Assembly: GCA_934373295.1 (NCBI GenBank)
Contig: CAKROK010000012.1
Location: 1 to 40,327, forward strand
Reading direction: 5' to 3'
DNA length: 40,327 nucleotides
Source of the DNA: an uncultured Christensenellaceae bacterium
GTDB lineage: Bacteria > Bacillota > Clostridia > Christensenellales > Christensenellaceae
Of this stretch, positions 32,524-40,327 are shown piece after piece. The notes below the pieces were generated by a model. It was given only the letters and a program-made list of their open reading frames with translations. It searched no databases and was not told where the DNA came from. Each line of letters opens with the position of its first letter. The stretch's first letter is position 1. The position numbers and the translations under genes are program-made.

Positions 32524-34959
32524 ATGAACGCAACCGATAATCCTACAGTACAGATGATAGTCGGCAAGCTGAAAAGACATTTCGGCAAGACGGTCGAGAC
32601 GGCGACGCCCAAGCTCATATATGAAGCGGTGTCCCTGTGCGTCCGCGACGAGATAATGGACAAGTGGCTCGCATCCCGCGAGCAGATAGATAAGCAGGGC
32701 AAAAAGATGGTGGTATATATGTCCGCGGAGTTCCTGATGGGAAGGGCGCTGGGGAACAACCTCATCAACCTCGACCTCTATGAGAAATACGAGGAGGCGC
32801 TCTCTCTTTTAGGCATCGACCTTAACGACATCGAAAACGAGGAGCATGACGCCGCTCTCGGAAACGGCGGCTTAGGCAGGCTGGCCGCGTGCTTTTTGGA
32901 TGCGCTTTCCTCCCTTGACCTCCCCGCGATGGGCTGCGGCATAAGATATGAGCACGGCCTGTTCAAGCAGAGGATATTGGAGGGCGCGCAGGTCGAAATT
33001 CCGGACGACTGGATAGACACGGGCTACGTCTGGGAGGTGGAAAATCCTGATGAGGCGGTCGAAATTCACTTTGGCGGAAAGATAACCGAGGAGTGGAGAG
33101 AGGGTCACTTAGACATAATCCATGAGGACTATCAGACGGTACTCGCCGTGCCCTATGACATGCCCATAGTAGGTTATGATACAAAGGCGCCCGCGACGCT
33201 TAGATTGTGGTCCGCACGCGCGCAAAAGCAGCTCGACATGCAGTATTTCAACAAGGGCGATTACGTCCGCGCGTCTGAGGAAAGGGAGCTTGCGGAGGTC
33301 ATTTCAAAGGTGCTTTACCCCGAGGATAACCATGACGCAGGAAGGCAGCTGCGCTTAAAGCAGTTCTACTTCTTCACCTCCGCGACCATGCAGAGCATAG
33401 TAAAGCGCCATAAGCGGCTATACGGCGACCTGCATACGCTGCCCGACTACATCTCCATACAGATAAACGACACTCACCCCACGCTATCCATCCCCGAGCT
33501 GATGAGAATACTCATGGACGAGGAGGGCTTCGGCTGGGACGAGGCGTATTCCATAGTGAGCAGGGTGTTCAACTACACCAACCACACGATAATGCAGGAG
33601 GCGCTCGAGTGTTGGTCAAAGGACATGTTCTGCGTGCTTCTTCCGAGAATATACAAGATAATCGAGATACTGAACGAAAAATACTGCCAGCAGCTTTGGC
33701 ATTTCTATGAGGGCGATTTCGATAAGATAAGCGCTATGTCCATAATAGCGTATAATCAGATACGCATGGCGAACCTGTGCGTCGCGGTATGCAATAAGGT
33801 GAACGGCGTTTCGCAGCTGCACGGCAGCATACTCAAAAAAGACCTTTTCAGGGACACATATGTTATAAAGCCGCAGAAGTTCTTAGCCATAACGAACGGC
33901 ATAACGCATCGCCGCTGGCTGTTGAAATCAAACCCCGCGCTCGCGATGCTCATCGAGGATTATATCGGCGAGGGCTTCAAAAAGGACTATAAGGAGTTTG
34001 ACAAGCTAAAGGACGTCTATATGCAGGAAGATTTTCTGCATAGATTTGAGCAGATAAAGCAGGGCAACAAGAAGCGCCTCGCGCAGTATGTCTATGAAAA
34101 GCAGGGCGTGAAGCTCAACGAAAACGCGATTTTTGACGTACAGTGCAAGCGCCTTCACGAATATAAGCGTCAGCTTTTAAAGGTACTGCATATTTTATAC
34201 CTATATAATAAGCTGATAGCCGATCCGAATGCGCTGACGCAGCCTATAACATTCATCTTTGCGGCAAAGGCGTCGCCCGGATATGCCCGCGCGAAGAATA
34301 TAATCCGCTTGATAAACGCCGTGAGCGACCTTATCAGATCGGACGACAGGGTGAACGACAAGCTGCAGGTCGTGTTTATAGAAAACTACAGCGTTTCCGC
34401 AGCGGAGGTCATGATGCCCGCGACGGACGTCTCCGAGCAGATTTCCACGGCAGGCATGGAGGCGTCAGGTACGGGCAACATGAAGTTCATGATGAACGGC
34501 GCGGTGACTATAGGCACCATGGACGGCGCAAATGTCGAGATATTTGAGCAGGTCGGAAAGGACAATATCTATATATTCGGCTGCTCCTCCGACGAGATAT
34601 TCTCCATGAAGGCGCATCATTCCTATAAGCCTGCTGATGTGTATGAGCATGACCCTGAGCTTAGAAACGTCCTTTCGAGATTGGTGGACGGCTCGCTGCC
34701 CGGCGTTCCCGAAAGGCAGTTTTCCGACATATATCAATCTCTGCTCTTTGGCGATTTCGGCAGTGCGGATCAATATTTCGTGCTGAAGGATTTCAGGAGC
34801 TATGTCGAGACGTATGACAGGATGCTAAAGGATTACGCCGACAGGGATAAATGGGTCAAAGTGGCCGCAGCAAACACGGCTTATTCGGGAATATTCTGCG
34901 CGGACAGGACTATTGAGCAGTATAACGAGCAGATTTGGCATCTTGAGCCGTTGAAGTGA
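32524..34959 (+). CDS. glgP: Glycogen phosphorylase
   Basis: Releases glucose-1-phosphate from glycogen ends using phosphate and pyridoxal phosphate. The 811 residues are of usual length (GT35). The cofactor lysine is Lys654 in ASGTGNMKFMMNG, followed by GTMDGANVEI. N-terminal features include YMSAEFLMGRALGNNL and ALGNGGLGRLAACFLDA. AGGAGG lies before the ATG. Its product can feed pgi through phosphoglucomutase, which is not in this window. The stop overlaps the start of the GH13 gene. Confidence 0.98.
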   Translation: MNATDNPTVQMIVGKLKRHFGKTVETATPKLIYEAVSLCVRDEIMDKWLASREQIDKQGKKMVVYMSAEFLMGRALGNNLINLDLYEKYEEALSLLGIDLNDIENEEHDAALGNGGLGRLAACFLDALSSLDLPAMGCGIRYEHGLFKQRILEGAQVEIPDDWIDTGYVWEVENPDEAVEIHFGGKITEEWREGHLDIIHEDYQTVLAVPYDMPIVGYDTKAPATLRLWSARAQKQLDMQYFNKGDYVRASEERELAEVISKVLYPEDNHDAGRQLRLKQFYFFTSATMQSIVKRHKRLYGDLHTLPDYISIQINDTHPTLSIPELMRILMDEEGFGWDEAYSIVSRVFNYTNHTIMQEALECWSKDMFCVLLPRIYKIIEILNEKYCQQLWHFYEGDFDKISAMSIIAYNQIRMANLCVAVCNKVNGVSQLHGSILKKDLFRDTYVIKPQKFLAITNGITHRRWLLKSNPALAMLIEDYIGEGFKKDYKEFDKLKDVYMQEDFLHRFEQIKQGNKKRLAQYVYEKQGVKLNENAIFDVQCKRLHEYKRQLLKVLHILYLYNKLIADPNALTQPITFIFAAKASPGYARAKNIIRLINAVSDLIRSDDRVNDKLQVVFIENYSVSAAEVMMPATDVSEQISTAGMEASGTGNMKFMMNGAVTIGTMDGANVEIFEQVGKDNIYIFGCSSDEIFSMKAHHSYKPADVYEHDPELRNVLSRLVDGSLPGVPERQFSDIYQSLLFGDFGSADQYFVLKDFRSYVETYDRMLKDYADRDKWVKVAAANTAYSGIFCADRTIEQYNEQIWHLEPLK

Positions 34960-36920
34960 TGGGCTTTATCATTCACGATTCATTTTCACAAAAATATCGC
35001 TCGCCTTTGGGTGCGGTGCGTGCGGGGCAGTCCGTGCGCATCGCGCTTAGAATACAGTGCTATGAAAACGCGTCTGCGCGGCTCATTATTTACGATAATA
35101 GCGGTGCGCGTGAGATATCCATGACGCAGGACGCGGGCGAGTTTTCCGCCGTCATCGAGACGAGCCCGAGCGGCGTTTTGTGGTATAATTTTTTTGTTCA
35201 AACAGAGGGAGAATGCGGGTATTACTGCCCAAAAAGCGGCCGAACCGGCGGACTGGGCGAGCTTTTTGATATAAACTCCGGACGCTTTCAGCTTACGGTA
35301 TATGAACGCGATTTTCACACGCCCGATTTTTTCAAGGGCGCGCTTATGTATCAGATATTCCCCGACCGCTTTGCATCGAGCGGGAAATATGCGCAGAGCG
35401 GCAGGGCGTTTCATGAAGCAAAGGGGCGCACGGTCTATATCCACGATTCATTTGACGAGGAAGTTCTATATGAGCCGCACGGGGGATGCGCCGATTACGC
35501 ACCGGACGACTACTTTTTGGGCGATTTGCCGGGTATAGAGAGCAGACTTGACTATCTCGCGGGCTTGGGCGTTGACGTGATTTATCTAAACCCGGTATTC
35601 GAGGCCGCGTCAAACCACAGATACAACACGTCCGATTACATGCACATCGACCCATTTTTAGGCACGGATGAGGACTTTTCGCATTTATGCCGGGAAGCGA
35701 AAAAGCGCGGCATAAAGGTAATTTTAGACGGCGTTTTCTCGCATACGGGCAGTGACAGCGTGTATTTTAAGAGCGCGCTCACGGGAGAAAATTCGCCCTA
35801 TTATTCGTGGTACACTTTTTTAAACTTTCCCGATGACTACAAAAGCTGGTGGGGCTTTAAGACGCTGCCCGAGATAAACAAGAGTGACCCGTCCTGGCAG
35901 GATTTTATTATAAACGCGCAGGACGGCGTAATGAAGCATTGGCTGAAAGCGGGCGCGGCGGGCTATAGGCTGGACGTCGCGGACGAGCTGCCCGATGAAA
36001 TTATTTTTAAGATGAGGGCCGCCGTAAAGGGCGAATCCAATGAAAACCTGCTGTTGGGCGAGGTTTGGGAGGACGCCACCACCAAGTTAAGCTACGGCAA
36101 GCTGCGTGAATACGCTCTGGGAAATGGACTGGACAGCGTGATGAATTATCCGCTGAGAAGGGCGCTCATCGCTTTTTTAAAGGGCGAGACGACCTCGCGC
36201 GGGCTATTGACGTTTTTACACGAGCAGCAGCAGAACTATCCGACGGAGATGTACTATTGCCTGATGAACCTGCTGTCCTCACACGACGTTGAGAGGATGC
36301 GCACGGTGCTTGCGCTCGATATGGACACGTCAAATTTATCGAGAGAGCAGCAGGCGGAAGTAATAATCACCGATAAACAGGACGAAAAGGGCGCTTTTTT
36401 GTTGAAAATAGCGTTTGCTGCGGTAATGACGCTGCCCGGTATGCCCTCCATATACTACGGCGACGAATGCGGGATGCACGGGCTGAAGGATCCATTCGAC
36501 CGCAGGCCGTATAAGCAGACGGATATATCGATGATAGAATACTGCGCGAAATGGGGCGAAATACATAAAAAAGCCGCGATAAAGCGCGGATATTTCACAA
36601 GCCTGTTTATAGACGACGATGCGCTCGCGCTTATAAGATTTTTGACAGATACAGATGTGTTCGGCAATGAGGCACAGGGCGAAAGCGTAGTCACGGTCAT
36701 AGATCGCTCGAGGCAAAAAAGAGAGGTATGCCTTGATTTACATTCCGCAAAAAATGGTATATCATTAGAAAAGATGCAGTATTTTATGCGTGCGGGATAT
36801 TTTAGCGCGTCAGACCTGTTTTCGGGTGAAAAATACGCCGTAACGGACGGACTTTTGCAGTTAAATCTAGACGGACGGGGCGTGCTTTGCATGGAACTAA
36901 AGAGAGGAGAAACGAAATGA
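34959..36920 (+). CDS. GH13 alpha-amylase-family hydrolase (neopullulanase/maltodextrin type)
   Basis: Intracellular glucan hydrolase (no signal peptide). An N-terminal beta domain (about 1-115) resembles the dimerising domain of neopullulanase and cyclomaltodextrinase enzymes. The barrel follows from MYQIFPDRFA. Catalytic residues: Asp339 (YRLDVADEL), Glu368 (GEVWED), Asp443 (SSHDVER); DGVFSHTGSDS is the first conserved region. The C-terminal beta domain ends near 653. ATG 34959 overlaps the glgP stop (TGATG); GTG 34956 is an alternative. The position after glgP suggests trimming of limit dextrins or stored maltodextrins. Exact specificity cannot be set from motifs. Confidence 0.9.
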   Translation: MGFIIHDSFSQKYRSPLGAVRAGQSVRIALRIQCYENASARLIIYDNSGAREISMTQDAGEFSAVIETSPSGVLWYNFFVQTEGECGYYCPKSGRTGGLGELFDINSGRFQLTVYERDFHTPDFFKGALMYQIFPDRFASSGKYAQSGRAFHEAKGRTVYIHDSFDEEVLYEPHGGCADYAPDDYFLGDLPGIESRLDYLAGLGVDVIYLNPVFEAASNHRYNTSDYMHIDPFLGTDEDFSHLCREAKKRGIKVILDGVFSHTGSDSVYFKSALTGENSPYYSWYTFLNFPDDYKSWWGFKTLPEINKSDPSWQDFIINAQDGVMKHWLKAGAAGYRLDVADELPDEIIFKMRAAVKGESNENLLLGEVWEDATTKLSYGKLREYALGNGLDSVMNYPLRRALIAFLKGETTSRGLLTFLHEQQQNYPTEMYYCLMNLLSSHDVERMRTVLALDMDTSNLSREQQAEVIITDKQDEKGAFLLKIAFAAVMTLPGMPSIYYGDECGMHGLKDPFDRRPYKQTDISMIEYCAKWGEIHKKAAIKRGYFTSLFIDDDALALIRFLTDTDVFGNEAQGESVVTVIDRSRQKREVCLDLHSAKNGISLEKMQYFMRAGYFSASDLFSGEKYAVTDGLLQLNLDGRGVLCMELKRGETK

Positions 36921-37699
36921 GGATTGGATTTATCGGCGGCGGCAACATGGCGGGCGCGATAGCCGCAGGTGCGGCAGATTCCGGGGTGATAGCTCCGCAG
37001 AACATATATATTTACGACAGAAATTTCGACAAAGCGGATGCGCTTTGCAAAAAACACGGCTTCAACGCCTGCCGCTCACAGGCAGAGGCGGAGATAAAGA
37101 GCGATATCGTGGTGATAGCGGTCAAGCCCAACTCGGCAAGGGATGTGCTTGACGGGATATCCCGCGCAAAGGCGATAGTCTCCATAGTCGCGGGCCTCAG
37201 CATAGACGAGATGAAAAAGCACGTCAAAGGCGACGTGAGGATACTTCGCGTGATGCCCAACACGCCCATGCTCGTGGGCGCGGGTGCGTCGGCGTTTGCG
37301 CGTCCGTGTACGCTAAATGACGATGAGTACGCCGAGATAAAGCGCATTTTCACCGCGCTCGGCATGGTCGTTGATGTAGATGAAAAATACCTCTCCGCAG
37401 TCACAGGCGTATCGGGGAGCGGCCCCGCATATGCGTATATGTTCATCGAGGCGCTTTCGGATGCGGGCGTAAAGCACGGCTTAAAGAGGGATGACGCGAA
37501 AATGCTCGCAGCGCAGACGGTTTACGGCGCGGCGAAGATGGTGCTTGAGACGGGAAAGCACCCCGCGCAGCTCAAGGACGAGGTTTGCAGCCCGGGTGGA
37601 ACGACCATCGACGCGGTGGCAGTGCTTGAGGAGATGGGGCTTAGAGCCGCCGTCATAGATGCTGTCGACGCCTGTGTCGACAAGGCGGAGAGACTTTAG
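36917..37699 (+). CDS. proC: Pyrroline-5-carboxylate reductase
   Basis: Last step of proline synthesis, NAD(P)H-dependent. The 260 residues begin MRIGFIGGGNMAGAIAAG, the dinucleotide-binding fold with GGGNMA. The C-terminal dimer domain has TGVSGSGPAYAYMFIEAL and the signature DEVCSPGGTTIDAVAVLEEMG, where the family PS00521 motif lies. ATG 36917 has AGAGGAGA before it; an upstream in-frame ATG (36887) would add ten residues inside the GH13 gene and is less likely. It overlaps the GH13 stop (ATGA), so it is translated with the glycogen genes though unrelated in pathway. Confidence 0.96.
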   Translation: MRIGFIGGGNMAGAIAAGAADSGVIAPQNIYIYDRNFDKADALCKKHGFNACRSQAEAEIKSDIVVIAVKPNSARDVLDGISRAKAIVSIVAGLSIDEMKKHVKGDVRILRVMPNTPMLVGAGASAFARPCTLNDDEYAEIKRIFTALGMVVDVDEKYLSAVTGVSGSGPAYAYMFIEALSDAGVKHGLKRDDAKMLAAQTVYGAAKMVLETGKHPAQLKDEVCSPGGTTIDAVAVLEEMGLRAAVIDAVDACVDKAERL

Positions 37700-37700
37700 C

Positions 37701-38138
37701 ATGAAGCAGGTCACGCTGTATTGCGACGGCGCCTGTTCGGGAAATCCCGGCCCGGGCGGCTGGGGCGCGATATTGATATATAAGGGATATGAGAAGGAGC
37801 TGAGCGGCTATGACGAGCTTACCACGAACAACCGCATGGAGCTTTTAGCCGCGATTAACGGGCTGAAAATGCTAAAAGAACCGTGCGAGGTGGACATCTA
37901 TACCGACTCGAGCTATGTCTTTAACGCCTTTTCAAAGGGCTGGATTTTCTCATGGGTGAAAAAGAACTGGATAAAGGCGGATAAACAGCCCGTGAAGAAC
38001 GTTGAGCTGTGGGAGGAGCTTTTAAAACTCTCACAATATCACACCGTAAACTGGCACAAGGTCAAGGGCCATGCGGACAATGCCTATAACAACAGGTGCG
38101 ATAAGTTAGCGGTGGCGGAATATAAAAGCAGAGGTTGA
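37701..38138 (+). CDS. rnhA: Ribonuclease HI
   Basis: Degrades the RNA of RNA-DNA hybrids. The 145 residues hold all four catalytic acids: Asp9 (LYCDGACSGNPGPGGWGA), Glu47 (NNRMELLA), Asp69 (IYTDSSYV) and Asp134 (NNRCDKLA), plus His124 in KVKGHADN. No N-terminal hybrid-binding domain is present. ATG 37701 lies one base after the proC stop; an in-frame ATG upstream (37659) lies inside proC. GGAGA is about ten bases before the ATG. It is last in the long pgi-to-rnhA run; no clear terminator follows in the 95-base gap. Confidence 0.96.
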   Translation: MKQVTLYCDGACSGNPGPGGWGAILIYKGYEKELSGYDELTTNNRMELLAAINGLKMLKEPCEVDIYTDSSYVFNAFSKGWIFSWVKKNWIKADKQPVKNVELWEELLKLSQYHTVNWHKVKGHADNAYNNRCDKLAVAEYKSRG

Positions 38139-38233
38139 ACCGATCGTTTTTATGTTCATATTAAGTACACTCTGTTGGCATAGAATAATAGCGTAAAAAG
38201 GATATTAAAGTTGCCTTGGAGTTAGGAGTTAAT

Positions 38234-38644
38234 ATGAAGAATTGGTTTAGGAATTTCATGGCCGGCAGATACGGCTCGGATAATTTTGGACGCTTTCTAT
38301 GTATCATAGCGTGCCTGCTGCTTTTGGTGAGCATAATAATCGGCGGGTCGACAATCGCAGGGATGATACTTTGGGGCGTCGCGGTCGTCGTTTTGGTGTA
38401 TGCTTATTTCAGGATGTTCTCCCGCAAGGTCAACAAGAGATTTGCGGAGAATTACAGATATCTCAAAATACGAAACGGCTTCACGGGATTTTTCAAAAAG
38501 AGAGCCAACAGGATAAAGCAGTCAAAGACGCATAGATTTTTTAAATGTCCGAACTGTAAGGCGACTGTCCGCGTGCCCAAGGGCAAGGGCAAAATAAAGA
38601 TAACCTGCCCCAAATGCGGCGAAAAGTTCATTAAAAAGACCTGA
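38234..38644 (+). CDS. Membrane protein with C-terminal zinc ribbon
   Basis: Unknown role. The 136 residues have two membrane segments (about 20-37 and 40-58), a basic stretch (60-103, many Arg/Lys), then a zinc ribbon CPNC-x16-CPKCGEKF (Cys105, 108, 125, 128). The ribbon would face the cytosol if the termini are inside, which the basic residues favour. ATG 38234 has TAGGAG nine bases before it; an in-frame ATG 38216 lacks one. The stop overlaps the DUF5685 gene (TGATG). A weak promoter, TTAAGT (38161-38166) with AATAAT (38184-38189), may drive the three-gene unit. Partners and ligands are not evident; RNA or protein binding by the basic region is possible. Confidence 0.85.
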   Translation: MKNWFRNFMAGRYGSDNFGRFLCIIACLLLLVSIIIGGSTIAGMILWGVAVVVLVYAYFRMFSRKVNKRFAENYRYLKIRNGFTGFFKKRANRIKQSKTHRFFKCPNCKATVRVPKGKGKIKITCPKCGEKFIKKT

Positions 38645-39474
38645 TGTTCGGGTATGTCGTAGCTGACCGTGCGCAGCTTACAGGGGACGAGGCGGTCAGG
38701 TATAAGTCAATATACTGCGGATTATGCCGCGCGCTCAAGAAAAAGGGCGGGTTATGGGCGCAGCTCACGCTGACATACGACCTTGCTTTTATGATAGTCC
38801 TGCTATCATCGCTATATGAGCCGATGGAGACCGTTCAAAAAAAGAGATGCTATTCGCATATGCTCAAGGGAACGACCACGATCACGAGCGAAATAACGGA
38901 TTACGCCGCGGACATGAACATAATTTTGGCGTATCACAATCTTTCGGACGATATCGAGGACGACGGCGGTATGATAAAGCGCGCCGAGCGTTCGCTCATA
39001 AAAAGCTGCTATAACGAGGCGAAAAAGCGTCATACTAAAAAAGCGGACGATATATCGGCACTGCTTGATGAGTTGTCATATGCGGAAAAGTCAAACGCGG
39101 ACGCAGATACCTGCGCGAACCTCTTTGCTGAGATAATGACCGTGGTTTTCGACTATAAGCAGGACATGTGGAGCGGCTATGTCAGAGAATTTTCCGCAGC
39201 GCTCGGGCGAGTCATATATATAATGGACGCGGTGGACGACATCGATGAGGATATCAAAAAGAACAAATTTAATCCCTTAAAGGATATGTATAAAAGCGGG
39301 GATTTTCCCCAAAAGAGCGACGAGCTTTTGAGGTCGCTGCTCGGGGAATGTACGGTCGCGTTTGAGCGGCTCCCGCTGGAAAACGACCTCGGGATAATGC
39401 GCAATATTCTATGCTCCGGCATATGGACAAAGCTGGATGCGAAGAAGGAAAGGGCGAAAAACGTTGATGAATGA
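38644..39474 (+). CDS. DUF5685-type protein with two Asp-rich motifs
   Basis: A protein of unknown function, which I match from memory to DUF5685 by its opening MFGYVVADRAQL and RYKSIYCGLCRALKKKGG. The 276 residues look all-helical. CGLC (25-28) and Cys69 could bind metal. Two acidic motifs stand out: SDDIEDD (101-107) and DAVDDIDED (195-203), about 95 residues apart, each within a helix-like stretch. Isoprenoid (prenyl and squalene/phytoene) synthases use two such Asp-rich motifs to hold Mg2+ and diphosphate. The likeness is a motif-level observation, not a proven homology. It overlaps the zinc-ribbon gene by one base and the J-domain gene by eight, so all three are translated together. Confidence 0.85.
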   Translation: MFGYVVADRAQLTGDEAVRYKSIYCGLCRALKKKGGLWAQLTLTYDLAFMIVLLSSLYEPMETVQKKRCYSHMLKGTTTITSEITDYAADMNIILAYHNLSDDIEDDGGMIKRAERSLIKSCYNEAKKRHTKKADDISALLDELSYAEKSNADADTCANLFAEIMTVVFDYKQDMWSGYVREFSAALGRVIYIMDAVDDIDEDIKKNKFNPLKDMYKSGDFPQKSDELLRSLLGECTVAFERLPLENDLGIMRNILCSGIWTKLDAKKERAKNVDE

Positions 39475-40153
39475 CCCATATAAGGTCTTAGGGCTGGATC
39501 ATAACGCCTCGGACGACGAGGTTAAAAAGGCATACAGACGCCTCGCGAAAAAGTATCATCCGGACGCAAACCCCGGCGACAAGGCGGCTGAGCAAAAGAT
39601 GAAGGAGATCAACAGCGCCTACGACGCTATTATAAATAAGAAGCCTTACGGCAACGAGACGGCGGGCGGATCATACGGCGGAGGATATCAAAACGGCTAT
39701 GACCCGTTCGGCTTCGGCTTTGGCGGGAGCTATGGCGGCTACGGCGGGCAGACGGGCAGCCGCCAGACCAGCGGAAACCCGCATTTTGACGCGGCGAGGA
39801 ACTATATAAACTTCGGGCGGTATGCCGAGGCGATGAACGTCCTAAACAGCATAAGCGACAGAAATGCGGAGTGGTATTACTTAGCCGCGCTCGCGAGCGC
39901 CGGTCTCGGAAATCGCATAAAGGCTAAGGAATACGCGCAGACGGCATGCAGCATGGACCCGAACAATTTCGAATACCGCAGTCTTTTAAACAGATTGAAC
40001 AGCTCGGCGGGGACATACACGAGCTATTCGGGAAATCAGGGCTACACCCGCCCCGGTCTGCGGCTCAATAAATTCTGCCTCGCATACTGCATCGCGCAGC
40101 TTCTATGCGGCCTATGCTTTGGCGGAAACCGCTACAGGGGCTATTACTGCTAA
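39467..40153 (+). CDS. J-domain protein with C-terminal TPR-like and hydrophobic regions
   Basis: Co-chaperone type protein that would stimulate an Hsp70 (DnaK). The J domain covers about 1-65 (begins NDPYKVLGLDHNASDDEVKK) with HPD at 31-33. A Gly/Tyr-rich linker (about 70-105, GGSYGGYGGQ) leads to a helical repeat region (about 108-180: ARNYINFGRYAEAMNVLNS), which looks like one or two TPR units. The last 25 residues are Cys-rich and hydrophobic (LAYCIAQLLCGLCFGG). It lacks the zinc-finger and client domains of DnaJ, so it is a specialised J protein. ATG 39467 overlaps the DUF5685 stop by eight bases; AAGGAAAGGG is upstream. Confidence 0.88.
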   Translation: MNDPYKVLGLDHNASDDEVKKAYRRLAKKYHPDANPGDKAAEQKMKEINSAYDAIINKKPYGNETAGGSYGGGYQNGYDPFGFGFGGSYGGYGGQTGSRQTSGNPHFDAARNYINFGRYAEAMNVLNSISDRNAEWYYLAALASAGLGNRIKAKEYAQTACSMDPNNFEYRSLLNRLNSSAGTYTSYSGNQGYTRPGLRLNKFCLAYCIAQLLCGLCFGGNRYRGYYC

Positions 40154-40167
40154 AAAAACTAATCGAC

Positions 40168-40206
40168 AAACGCTTGACCGATATTTTCGGACAGGCGTTT
40201 ATTTTT
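40168..40206 (+). terminator. Terminator of the zinc-ribbon/DUF5685/J-domain operon
   Basis: AAACGCTTG (40168-40176) pairs with CAGGCGTTT (40192-40200) with one G-T wobble; an inner CCGA/TCGG extends the stem. It is followed by ATTTTT. Confidence 0.88.
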
Positions 40207-40327
40207 ATGCGGGATTTAATCACCGTAATAATCATATTTTAATAAATTACAATAAGTCTTTTGAAAAAAGTTCTATTTTTATCGACGGCAGCGCGGAATG
40301 ATGTTGTCAAATACGCCGATATAATGG
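40207..40327. other. AT-rich stretch to window end, no gene seen
   Basis: No gene is supported in the last 120 bases. TTGTCA (40304-40309) could be the -35 of a promoter whose -10 lies at or past the window end. Confidence 0.4.

Noticed and set aside
1..40327. tRNA, rRNA, CRISPR arrays, insertion sequences and attachment sites
   Set aside because: None was recognised on either strand; no regularly spaced repeats or transposase motifs were seen.

Overview
The window looks like a chromosomal stretch of a Gram-positive, anaerobic-type bacterium, most likely class Clostridia (Bacillota). The reasons are the gene order of the V-type ATPase operon (NtpF-I-K-E-C-G-A-B-D type), the Bacillota-type glycogen operon with paired glgC/glgD, AGGAGG-type ribosome binding sites, consensus TTGACA/TATAAT promoters, and small DUF1540 and DUF5685 families that I associate with Clostridia. 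No rRNA, tRNA, CRISPR array, insertion sequence or prophage was seen. The composition looks even, so I see no evidence of recent transfer. Species cannot be named from this sequence.

Layout. 1-1828 (minus): a class A penicillin-binding protein whose 3' end is off the window. 2026-5494: an ABC-F ATPase, a LacI-type regulator with a candidate self-operator, and an orphan 126-residue protein. 5594-14132: a complete nine-gene V-type ATPase operon; its c-ring subunit keeps the Na+ ligands known from Enterococcus hirae, and its subunit I appears to begin at a non-AUG codon. It ends at a clear terminator. 14271-15559: a TetR regulator overlapping a CPBP (CAAX-type) membrane protease. 15643-16170: a nitroreductase. 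16202-18248: a LysR regulator divergent from azlC-azlD, a branched-chain amino acid exporter pair.

18300-19342 (minus): a tiny membrane protein overlapping a divergent DEDDh-type nuclease-like protein. 19513-24837: polA, coaE, a lytic transglycosylase and an orphan oligopeptide-type binding lipoprotein, all overlapping or abutting. 24928-25101: a cysteine-rich DUF1540 mini-protein, then a strong terminator. 25355-38138: pgi and glgB-C-D-A-P, a GH13 amylase-family enzyme, then proC and rnhA. Together the carbohydrate genes link glucose-6-phosphate to glycogen synthesis (glgC/D, glgA, glgB) and breakdown (glgP, GH13 enzyme). 38234-40153: a three-gene module of unknown role (membrane zinc ribbon, DUF5685 protein, J-domain protein), closed by a terminator.

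Most of the window is housekeeping. The least explained parts are the 38-40 kb module, whose middle protein carries two Asp-rich motifs reminiscent of isoprenoid synthases, the 18.3-19.3 kb nuclease/membrane pair, and the apparent non-AUG start of ATPase subunit I.
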